Part shown: positions 16,307-23,700 of the stretch, piece by piece
How positions within the stretch are numbered: the first letter of the stretch is position 1
Layout of the letters: the number at the start of each line of letters is the position of its first letter
From: Streptomyces sp. YS415
Lineage (GTDB): Bacteria; Actinomycetota; Actinomycetes; Streptomycetales; Streptomycetaceae
Direction: 5' to 3'
NCBI RefSeq assembly: GCF_023544665.1
Contig: NZ_JAMJFL010000042.1
Span: forward strand, 1 to 43,698
DNA: 43,698 nt
Made by a program: the position numbers and the translations under genes
Notes under the pieces: generated by a model
Told to the model about the DNA's origin: nothing
Seen by the model: only the letters and a program-made list of their open reading frames with translations
Database searches by the model: none

Positions 16307-18079
16307 TCAGAACCCTGCTATGGGGTTCTTCAGCGTGCCGATCAGTTGGAGGGCGCCTGCTGGGTCCGCGAGGTCGACCATCTGCTGGTTGTTGCGGAGC
16401 TGGAGGCGGTTGAGGCAGGAGAGGGCGAACTCCGGGGCGAACATGTCGTACTGGCGGAACTTGTCCGCCAGTTCCGGCACCGTCGCCTGGTACGCGCGCG
16501 TGACCTCCGCGACCGTGCGCCAGAAGTCTTCCTCCGTCAGGACGCCCTCGGTCGCGAGGTTCGCGGCGAGGAAGCGGAAGTAGCAGTCGAAGACGTCCGT
16601 GAAGATCGACAGCAGTTTCGTGTCCTCGGGGACGTCCACGCGCAGCCGCTCCACCGTCGGCGGCAGCACCGCGTCCGGGTCCATGACCGCGATCTCCTCG
16701 GCGATGTCCTTGTAGATCGCGCGCTGGACGACACCGTCCTTCAGGACGAGGATCACGTTCTCGCCGTGCGGCATGAAGACGAGGTCGTAGGCGTAGAAGC
16801 TGTGCAGCAGCGGGGTGAAGTACGCCGTCAGGTAGCGGCGCAGCCACTCCGTCGGCGCCAGCCCCGACTGCTCGATCAGGGCGGTCGCGAAGGATGTGCC
16901 CTCGTGGTCGACGTGGACCAGGGAGGCCATGGTGGCCAGCGTCTCGCCGTCGCGGAGGGAGGGCACCGGGCTCTCCCGCCACAGCGCGGCCAGCATCTTG
17001 CGGTACGGCGAATAGCGGTCCGTCGCCGCCTCGTACTCCAGGTGCCGGTAGCCGACCGCCGCGCGCTCGCGGATGATCGACAGGCCCGTCTCCTTGAGCA
17101 CCGGGTCGTTCTCGATGAGCTGGGCGAGCCAGTCGTTGATGGCCGGGGTCGCCTCCATGTACGCCGCCGACAGGCCGCGCATGAAGCCCATGTTGATGAC
17201 GGACAGAGCCGTCTTCACGTAGTGCTTCTCGGGGCTGGAGGTGTTGAAGAAGGTCCGGATGGACTGCTGGGCCAGGTACTCGTCGTCGCCCTCGCCCAGG
17301 CACACCAGGTGCCCCCGGGCGACCTCGGCGGCGAAGGTGACCGTCAGCTTGTTCCACCACTGCCAGGGGTGGACGGGGATGAGGAAGTAGTCGGCGGGGT
17401 CCAGGTCCTGCGCGCGCAGGATGCCGTGGAACCGCTCGACGGTGTCCTCGCCCAGTTCGTCCCGGATGAAGGACTCGTACTCCAGGCCGACGCCGGCCGT
17501 GAACGCGGCCCGCGACCTGTGCGCGGCCAGCCAGATCAGCCGGACCGGGCTCGCGGTCTCGGGGGCGTACGCCAGGTATTCGTGGATGCCGAAGCCGAGC
17601 CGGCCGTTGTTGGCGACGAAGCAGGGGTGGCCCTCGGTCATCCCGGTCTCGATGGCCTGGAAGCCGCTGCGGGCCAGCTCGGCGGCCGGGATCTGCGGCT
17701 TGGTGAGCTTGAAGCAGATGCCGGAGAGGGTGGAGGAGATCTCCTCCAGGTAGACCGGCAGGATGGCGTCGCTCAGCCCGAGCGCCTGCTTCAGCTCGAT
17801 GAAGAAGTCGAGTGCGGCGAGCGGCAGTTCGGCGCCGTCGCGGTGCCGGGAGATGGAGCCGGCGTCGACCTGCCAGTGGTCCAGGGCGCGGCGCACGGCG
17901 GTGAACCGGTACCGGGTCAGGCCGTCGTCGCTGCGGACCTCGAAGCCGCCGTCGGCGGTGGCCTCGGGCGTGATCAGCCGCTCGTGCGCGAACTCGGCGA
18001 GTGCCTTGCGGACGAGGAGGCGGTTGGCCTGCTCCCAGCGTTCGGGGGAGAGGTGGGCCACGGAGTCGGCGAGGGTCAT
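16307..18079 (-). CDS. desD: Desferrioxamine synthetase DesD (NIS synthetase)
   Basis: A 590-residue IucA/IucC-family NRPS-independent siderophore synthetase. It uses ATP to condense and macrocyclise N-hydroxy-N-succinyl-cadaverine units into desferrioxamine E and related chains. The motifs EGHPCFVANNGRLGFG and HPWQWW belong to the ATP and carboxylate pocket, and FMPHGENVILVLKDG carries the conserved HGxN element. The ATG at 18079 overlaps the desC stop (ATGA). The frame stays open to 18760 but that part overlaps desC. It is the last gene of desABCD, followed by a strong hairpin. Confidence 0.97.
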   Translation of the reverse strand: MTLADSVAHLSPERWEQANRLLVRKALAEFAHERLITPEATADGGFEVRSDDGLTRYRFTAVRRALDHWQVDAGSISRHRDGAELPLAALDFFIELKQALGLSDAILPVYLEEISSTLSGICFKLTKPQIPAAELARSGFQAIETGMTEGHPCFVANNGRLGFGIHEYLAYAPETASPVRLIWLAAHRSRAAFTAGVGLEYESFIRDELGEDTVERFHGILRAQDLDPADYFLIPVHPWQWWNKLTVTFAAEVARGHLVCLGEGDDEYLAQQSIRTFFNTSSPEKHYVKTALSVINMGFMRGLSAAYMEATPAINDWLAQLIENDPVLKETGLSIIRERAAVGYRHLEYEAATDRYSPYRKMLAALWRESPVPSLRDGETLATMASLVHVDHEGTSFATALIEQSGLAPTEWLRRYLTAYFTPLLHSFYAYDLVFMPHGENVILVLKDGVVQRAIYKDIAEEIAVMDPDAVLPPTVERLRVDVPEDTKLLSIFTDVFDCYFRFLAANLATEGVLTEEDFWRTVAEVTRAYQATVPELADKFRQYDMFAPEFALSCLNRLQLRNNQQMVDLADPAGALQLIGTLKNPIAGF

Positions 18080-18606
18080 GCGGTCACCCCCGTCGCCACC
18101 AAGAACTGTTCCCGGGTGCAGAAGCTCAGCAGCGCCTTCTTCTCCGGCTTCTGGATCTCGTGGGAGGGCACGAATCCGACGGCCTCGTTCAGCGCGTGGA
18201 CGGCCTTGTTGGCGATGTCGGGTTCGACCACGACCCGCTGGACCGCCGGGTCCTCGAAGAGGTGCGCCATCACGGCGGTGATGACGGAGCGGGTGAAGCC
18301 GTGCACGGGGGTGTCGGTGGGCGGCGTCAGGAAGTGCATGCCGATGTCGCCCGGCCGCGGCTCGTACAGGCCGACCAGTTCGCGGTGGGCCGGGTCGTAC
18401 TTCTCCATCAGGAAGGCGGGCTCGCCGTCCTTCAGCCCCAGCAGGGCGTGATGGTGCTCGTCGGCCGCGATCTCCATGTAGGCGCGCTCGACGTCCTCCA
18501 GTCTGGCGTCCTGCATCATCCAGAAGGCGGCCTTGGGGTGCGTGACCCAGCGGTGCAGCAGCTCGGCGTCCTTGAGGGGGTCGAGCGGGCGGAAGGTGAA
18601 GGTCAT
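18076..18606 (-). CDS. desC: Hydroxycadaverine acyltransferase DesC
   Basis: A 176-residue GNAT-type acyltransferase of the IucB/AlcB siderophore class. It transfers succinyl or acetyl from CoA to N-hydroxycadaverine before DesD condensation. The region FTRSVITAVMAHLFEDPAVQRVVVEPD is the acetyl-CoA-binding strand-helix, and NKAVHALNEAVGFVP is the typical C-terminal motif. It overlaps desB at its start and desD at its stop by four bases each, so translation of desBCD is coupled. Confidence 0.96.
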   Translation of the reverse strand: MTFTFRPLDPLKDAELLHRWVTHPKAAFWMMQDARLEDVERAYMEIAADEHHHALLGLKDGEPAFLMEKYDPAHRELVGLYEPRPGDIGMHFLTPPTDTPVHGFTRSVITAVMAHLFEDPAVQRVVVEPDIANKAVHALNEAVGFVPSHEIQKPEKKALLSFCTREQFLVATGVTA

Positions 18607-19880
18607 ACGGCGAACTCCTGGAACGCGATGGTCTTCTCGACCGGGTAGTACTCGCTGCCGAGCAGCTCACTGATGATGAAGCTGTTGCGGTAGGCGCCCA
18701 TCCCCAGGTCGGGGCTGGTGATGCTGTGGGTGTGCACGCCGGCGTTCTGGAGGAACACACCCCGGCCCGTCACGTCGATGGCGTAGTTGCGGGCGACGTC
18801 GAAGTTGCCGCGCGAGTCCCGCACCAGACGGTCGCTCACCGGCTTGAGGAAGTCCGGCTCGGTGTACGCGTAGCCGGTGGCCAGCACCAGGCCCTGTGTG
18901 TCGAGCTCGTAGTCCTTGTCCTGCTCCTCCTGGTGGAAGGAGAGGGTGTAGGTGCCGTTCTCGTAACGGGCCGCCTCGAGCGAGGAGTTGGTGAGCAGCC
19001 GGGTGGGCACCGGGCCGCCGAGGTTCTTCTGGTACAGCAGATCGAAGATCTCGTTGATGAGATCGCCGTCGATGCCCTTGAACAGGCCCTTCTGCTGGGC
19101 GGTGAGGCGGTAGCGGGTGGCCTCCGGCAGCGCGCGGTAGTAGTCGATGTACTCCGGCGAGGTCATCTCCAGCGTGAGCTTGGTGTACTCCAGCGGGAAG
19201 AAGCGCGGGGAGCGGGTCACCCAGTTCAGCCGGTAGCCGTGGACGTCGATCTCGGTGAGGAGGTCGTAGTAGATCTCGGCGGCGGACTGGCCGGAGCCGA
19301 CGATGGTGATCGACTCCTTCTTCTGCAGCTCCGCCTTGTTCTGCATGTAGCGGGAGTTGTGGAAGAAGTCGCCGCCCAGGCCGCGTACGGCTTCGGGGTA
19401 GTGCGGGGAGGTGCCGGTGCCGAGGACGAGGTGCCGGGCGCGGTAGGTGTCCCCGGCGGTGGTCCGCACGACGTACAGCTCGTCCTCGTACGTCACCTCG
19501 GTGACCGTGGTGGAGAAGCGGACGCTGCTCAGCCTGTTCGCGGCCCAGCGGCAGTAGTCGTCGTACTCCACCCGCAGCGGATAGAAGTTCTCGCGGATGT
19601 AGAACGAGTACAGCCGACCCTTCTCCTTCAGGTAGTTGAGGAAGGAGTACGGCGAGGTCGGGTCGGCGAGGGTGACCAGGTCGGACATGAACGGGGTCTG
19701 CAGGTGGGCGCCGTCCAGGAACATGCCCGCGTGCCACTCGAAGTCGGGCTTCGACTCCAGGAAGACACCGTGGAGTTCGTCGATGGGCTCGGTGAGGCAG
19801 GCCAGGCCGAGGTTGAAGGGGCCGAGCCCGATGCCCACGAAGTCGTAGGTCGTGTGCGTGGGTTCAGGAAGCGCGGTCAA
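18603..19880 (-). CDS. desB: Cadaverine N-monooxygenase DesB
   Basis: A 425-residue flavin-dependent N-hydroxylating monooxygenase (IucD/SidA family) that makes N-hydroxycadaverine with FAD, NADPH and oxygen. The FAD motif GIGLGPFNLGLA starts at residue 16, the NADPH motif IVGSGQSAAEIYYDLL lies near 150-170, and the C-terminal LATGYAYTEPDFL motif is present. The start is best placed at a TTG (19880), inside the last codons of desA (17-base overlap), with GGGAGAG four bases upstream. No ATG or GTG lies between it and the FAD motif. It is coupled to desA and desC. Confidence 0.95.
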   Translation of the reverse strand: MTALPEPTHTTYDFVGIGLGPFNLGLACLTEPIDELHGVFLESKPDFEWHAGMFLDGAHLQTPFMSDLVTLADPTSPYSFLNYLKEKGRLYSFYIRENFYPLRVEYDDYCRWAANRLSSVRFSTTVTEVTYEDELYVVRTTAGDTYRARHLVLGTGTSPHYPEAVRGLGGDFFHNSRYMQNKAELQKKESITIVGSGQSAAEIYYDLLTEIDVHGYRLNWVTRSPRFFPLEYTKLTLEMTSPEYIDYYRALPEATRYRLTAQQKGLFKGIDGDLINEIFDLLYQKNLGGPVPTRLLTNSSLEAARYENGTYTLSFHQEEQDKDYELDTQGLVLATGYAYTEPDFLKPVSDRLVRDSRGNFDVARNYAIDVTGRGVFLQNAGVHTHSITSPDLGMGAYRNSFIISELLGSEYYPVEKTIAFQEFAV

Positions 19881-21306
19881 GGGACTCTCCCAGGTACTGC
19901 TCGGCGTGGCCGGCGATCAGGTCGAGGACGGCGGCGATGTCATCCGTCGTGGTCTCGGGGTTGAGCAGGGTGAACTTCAGGTAGTGGCGGCCGCCGACCT
20001 TGGTGCCCGCGACGACGGCGGCACCGGAGGCGAACAGGGCCTTGCGGGCGTAGAGGTTGGCGCGGTCGATCTCGGCCGGGTCGGTCACCGCGGCCGGGAT
20101 GTAGCGGAAGACGAGGGTGGACAGGCGGGGCTCGACCACGACGTCGAAGCGCGGGTCGGCGGCCAGCAGCTTCCAGCCCTCGGCGGTCAGGTCGACGACC
20201 TCGTCGAAGAGCTGCCCGATGCCGTCGGCGCCCATCACGCGCAGGGTCATCCACAGCTTCAGCGCGTCGAAGCGGCGGGTGGTCTGCAGGGACTTGTCGA
20301 CCTGGTTGGGGATGCGTTCCTGCACCATCCGCCGCGGGTTGAGGTACTCCGCGTGGTAGGTGGCGTGGCGCAGGGTGGCCGCGTCCCGGACCAGCACGGC
20401 GGACGAACTCACCGGCTGGAAGAAGGACTTGTGGTAGTCGACGGTGACCGAGTCGGCGCGCTCGATGCCGTCGATCCGGTCCCGGTACTTCACGGAGGCG
20501 AGCAGCCCGCAGCCGTAGGCGGCGTCCACGTGCATCCACGCGCCGTACTGGTCGCACAGCTCGGCGATCTCCGGCAGCGGGTCGATGGAGCCGAAGTCGG
20601 TGGTGCCGGCGGTGGCGACGACGGCCATCGGGACGAGACCGTCCTGCTTGCAGCGCTCCAGCTCCCGGGCGAGGGCGACGGTCTGCATGCGCTTGTCGTG
20701 GTCGACGGGGACGGAGACCACGGCGTCCGGGCTCAGGCCGAGGAGTTTGGCCGACTTCTTGACGCTGAAGTGGCTGACCTCGGAGGCGAAGATGCGCAGG
20801 GTGTCGAAGGACTCCGCCTTGGCCTCCTCGCGGGCCAGCAGCAGCGCCTGGAGGTTGGACTGGGTGCCGCCGGAGGTGAACACCCCGTCTGCGGCCGGGC
20901 CGAGGCCGATCCGGGCGGTCGTCCAGTCGATGAGCTTGCGCTCGATCAGGGTGCCGCCGGCCGACTGGTCCCAGGTGTCCAGGGAGGAGTTGACCGCGGA
21001 CAGGATCGCCTCGCCGAGCACCGCCGGGATGACGACCGGGCAGTTGAGGTGGGCCAGGTAGCGCGGGTGGTGGAAGTAGATCGCGTCGCGGAGGTAGACG
21101 TCCTCCAGCTCGTCGAGGGCCGCCGCGGTGTCCAGCAGCGGCTTGTCGAGGTCGATCGCGTCGATGGTGGGGGCGAGGGCGTCGACCGTGACGCCGGTGA
21201 ACGGACGTTCGGTGGCGGCGATTTTGGCGGCCACCCGCTCGATTCCTTCGGTCACGGAGCTGCGGTACTGCTCCGCGGTCGTGTCATTGAGCAGGTGCGA
21301 GCGCAT
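19864..21306 (-). CDS. desA: PLP-dependent lysine decarboxylase DesA
   Basis: A 480-residue group II (glutamate decarboxylase-like) PLP enzyme converting lysine to cadaverine, the first step of desferrioxamine synthesis. The PLP Schiff-base lysine is Lys293 in VDYHKSFFQP. Asp261 in HVDAAYGCG pairs with the cofactor ring nitrogen, and SGGTQSNLQA binds the phosphate side. The ATG at 21306 has GGAGGA eight to ten bases upstream. An iron box 75 bases upstream places the whole desABCD operon under iron repression. Confidence 0.97.
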   Translation of the reverse strand: MRSHLLNDTTAEQYRSSVTEGIERVAAKIAATERPFTGVTVDALAPTIDAIDLDKPLLDTAAALDELEDVYLRDAIYFHHPRYLAHLNCPVVIPAVLGEAILSAVNSSLDTWDQSAGGTLIERKLIDWTTARIGLGPAADGVFTSGGTQSNLQALLLAREEAKAESFDTLRIFASEVSHFSVKKSAKLLGLSPDAVVSVPVDHDKRMQTVALARELERCKQDGLVPMAVVATAGTTDFGSIDPLPEIAELCDQYGAWMHVDAAYGCGLLASVKYRDRIDGIERADSVTVDYHKSFFQPVSSSAVLVRDAATLRHATYHAEYLNPRRMVQERIPNQVDKSLQTTRRFDALKLWMTLRVMGADGIGQLFDEVVDLTAEGWKLLAADPRFDVVVEPRLSTLVFRYIPAAVTDPAEIDRANLYARKALFASGAAVVAGTKVGGRHYLKFTLLNPETTTDDIAAVLDLIAGHAEQYLGESLDRAS

Positions 21307-21381
21307 GGGGGGTCCTCCGAGGGGAAGTCCGTGCGGGACGAGGTGAAGCGGAGTGGGGAGGGAGCGAGAAGGTCGATCAAC

Positions 21382-21400
21382 TTAGGTAAGCCTAACCTAA
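21382..21400. promoter_or_regulatory. Iron box (DmdR1/DtxR-type) before desABCD
   Basis: The 19-mer, read on the minus strand as TTAGGTTAGGCTTACCTAA, differs at a single position from the Streptomyces DmdR consensus TTAGGTTAGGCTCACCTAA. Iron-loaded DmdR1 bound here represses desferrioxamine synthesis. Confidence 0.95.
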
Positions 21401-21463
21401 TTTCATCGTCCGTCAGGCAGCCGGAACCCGACCCCGTCCGTGACGGTGGTCACTTCCGTCACT

Positions 21464-22300
21464 TCACTCGCCGAGCTCCCGCAGCTGCTCCTCCGTCAGT
21501 CCGCGCCGCCAGTAGCCGACGAAGGTGACCCGGCGCCGGTCGATGCCGCGCTCCCCGACGAAGTGGCGGCGCAGCGCCTTCACGCACCCCGACTCGCCCG
21601 CGATCCAGACGTACGGGTGCTCGGCGGGCGGGAGTTGAGCATCGCGCAGGGCGTCGAGGGCCATGGGGGAGCCCTCGGCGCCCTGGTCCTGGCGGACCAG
21701 CCAGGTGATCTCGGCGTCCGCCTCGGTCACCGGCTCCTGGATGTCCCCGAAGTGCCGCACCTCCAGCCAGACCCGGGCTCGGGTGCCGGCCGGCAGCGAC
21801 TCGACGATGGCGCAGACGGCCGGTACGGCGGTCTCGTCGCCCCACAGCACCATGAGGTCGGTGTCGGCGGGCGGGCGGAACCGGATGGCGCGGTTGTCGG
21901 CGACGGCGGGCCCGATGAGCAGGACGCGGTCCCCGGCGGCGGCCCGTGCGGCCCACCCGGAGGCGGGCCCGGCGGGCTCGTGCAGCACGAAGTCGATGTC
22001 GATCTCGTCCGGCTCCCGCCGCAGTTCGCGCAGGGTGTACGAGCGCATCACGGCCCGTACGTCCTCCGGCAGGTCGCGCCAGCCCTGCCACCACCCGTCC
22101 CCGAGTTCGACGGGGACGGCCGGAGCGTCCTGCCCCGGGTGCGGCAGGAACAGCGACAGCGACTGGTCCCGTCCGTCGGAGTGGAAGTCGCGCAGCTCCT
22201 CCCCGCCGAACGTCACCCGGACCAGAGACGGGCCGAGCCGCCGAGTCCGTACGACCCGAAGGGAGAAGAAACGGAATTCGGCGGCAACGGCCGTGCTCAT
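21464..22300 (-). CDS. desF: Siderophore-interacting protein (ferric-siderophore reductase)
   Basis: A 278-residue SIP/ViuB-family flavoprotein thought to reduce Fe(III) in imported ferrioxamine and release iron. The FAD-binding domain (about residues 15-140) contains RSYTLRELRREPDEIDIDFV (R-x-Y-T flavin motif). The C-terminal NAD(P)H-binding domain contains VLWGDETAVPAVCAIVESLP and YVWIAGESG. AGGAGC lies five bases before the ATG. It is 42 bases after desE, so the two are co-transcribed from the second iron box. The symbol follows the desEFABCD naming and is less secure than the family. Confidence 0.9.
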   Translation of the reverse strand: MSTAVAAEFRFFSLRVVRTRRLGPSLVRVTFGGEELRDFHSDGRDQSLSLFLPHPGQDAPAVPVELGDGWWQGWRDLPEDVRAVMRSYTLRELRREPDEIDIDFVLHEPAGPASGWAARAAAGDRVLLIGPAVADNRAIRFRPPADTDLMVLWGDETAVPAVCAIVESLPAGTRARVWLEVRHFGDIQEPVTEADAEITWLVRQDQGAEGSPMALDALRDAQLPPAEHPYVWIAGESGCVKALRRHFVGERGIDRRRVTFVGYWRRGLTEEQLRELGE

Positions 22301-22342
22301 GGCTGCTCCTGGGTGAGCGTCAGGGGGAGACCGGCAGGGAGG

Positions 22343-23389
22343 TCAGCTGACCTTCTTCGCGTTCTCGATGGCCTCGGCCAGGTTGTCCAGCAGCGGCGTG
22401 CACTTGTCGTAGGACAGGATCGGCTCGGGCGAGCGCGGGATGACCTGGCCGGCCTTGACGGCGGGCAGCTTCTTCCAGGTCGCCTCGGTGATGTCCGCGG
22501 GCTGGATCGTCGAGGAGCGGTCGTCCATCAGGATGATGTCGGCGTCGTACTTGTCGACGTTCTCCCAGCTGAGCGCCTCGTACCAGCCGGCGCTCTCGGC
22601 CTTGGCCTTCTCCGAGGGCTCGACGAAGTTCACGCCGAGGGACTTGAAGTACTCCAGGTCGATGGAGAAGTTGGTGCCGGAGACGTAGAAGATGCTCTCC
22701 GCGGCGGAGCCGGCCATCACCTTGATCTCGGGCTTCGCCTTGGCGGCGGCGCGCAGCCGGGCGGCGGCGGTCTCGAACTTCTTCTTCGACTCGGCGATCT
22801 CGGTGGACTTCATGTCCGCGCCCAGCGACTCGGCCAGCTCCCACATGCGCTGCAGCGGCTCGGTGATCTGGCGGTCGAAGACGGAGACGGCGACGCTCGG
22901 GGCGAGCTTGGCGATCTTGTCCGCGGACTCGACGGGCACGGACCACAGGGTGCCGGCGTCGTCGAACGTCGTGGTGATGAGCACGTCGGGGGCGAGGGCC
23001 GCGTACTTCTCGATGTTGAGCTTGCCCCACTCGTTGCCGAGCACGGTGACCTTGCTGACGTCGAGGTCGCCGGCCTGGACGTCGGGCTTGCCGTCCGCGG
23101 TCGTGGTCGGGCCGAAGACGCCCTTGACCTGGATGCCGTAGTCGAACAGGGCGGCGGCGACACCGGTGAAGGCGACGATGTTCGCCGGCACCCTGTCGAG
23201 CTTCACCGTGGTGCCGCGGTCGTCCTTGAAGGACCACGGGCCGGACTTCGCGGCGGCCGTCCCCTGGTCAGAGCCACCGCTTTTGGTGTCGTCGTCTCCG
23301 CAGGCCGCGAGCACGGCACCGAGGCCGAGGGCGCCGCCCGCGGCGAGGATGCCACGGCGGGTGAGGTGGGTGGCGCTGGCGTTGGACAT
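22343..23389 (-). CDS. desE: Ferrioxamine-binding lipoprotein DesE
   Basis: A 348-residue iron-siderophore ABC substrate-binding protein (FhuD/FepB class) that captures ferrioxamines at the membrane. The ATG at 23389 starts a twin-arginine-like leader (RR at residues 11-12, hydrophobic core) ending in the lipobox LAAC (Cys30). Two periplasmic-binding lobes follow a Gly/Ser linker, with the rigid connecting helix around residues 160-200. The ABC permeases and ATPase are not in this window. It heads the desE-SIP unit and lies 51 bases from an iron box. Confidence 0.95.
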   Translation of the reverse strand: MSNASATHLTRRGILAAGGALGLGAVLAACGDDDTKSGGSDQGTAAAKSGPWSFKDDRGTTVKLDRVPANIVAFTGVAAALFDYGIQVKGVFGPTTTADGKPDVQAGDLDVSKVTVLGNEWGKLNIEKYAALAPDVLITTTFDDAGTLWSVPVESADKIAKLAPSVAVSVFDRQITEPLQRMWELAESLGADMKSTEIAESKKKFETAAARLRAAAKAKPEIKVMAGSAAESIFYVSGTNFSIDLEYFKSLGVNFVEPSEKAKAESAGWYEALSWENVDKYDADIILMDDRSSTIQPADITEATWKKLPAVKAGQVIPRSPEPILSYDKCTPLLDNLAEAIENAKKVS

Positions 23390-23439
23390 GGTGTGGCTGC
23401 TTTCGAACGGGACGGAGCGTCCGCCGGACAAGTTCGAAG

Positions 23440-23458
23440 GTAGGTTAGCCTAACCTCA
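23440..23458. promoter_or_regulatory. Iron box before desE
   Basis: A 19-mer centred on the near-perfect palindrome AGGTTAGCCTAACCT (23442-23456) matches the DmdR1 consensus at 15 of 19 positions. It places desE and the siderophore-interacting protein under iron repression, together with desABCD. Confidence 0.9.
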
Positions 23459-23700
23459 CGCGCCGGCCCACTGGGGGCGGCCGGGAAGACGCCCCTGGTG
23501 TGCGGCCGCCCTCATTTCTCTGACCGTGACACGCCCCGTTCGGGTCTCGTTTGCCGATTGTTCTTCCGCTTCTTGGTCTCTATTCCGTGAATTGTTCAAG
23601 GTGTGAGCAATTCGCGGATAAATCTTGACTGCGATCAATCAAGGTACGTAGAAATTACGCCTGTTGGGGACTTGGGGATCACGGGGGTCAGCAGTGACGC
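23459..23700. other. Low-GC gene-free junction upstream of the RHS gene
   Basis: About 240 bases, markedly richer in A/T than the flanking genes (particularly 23510-23670). I see no conserved ORF. TTGACT at 23625-23630 could be a -35 element with TAGAAA some 17-18 bases later, so a promoter facing the RHS gene is possible. RHS-like sequence begins abruptly at about 23715. This looks like a recombination junction. Confidence 0.5.
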
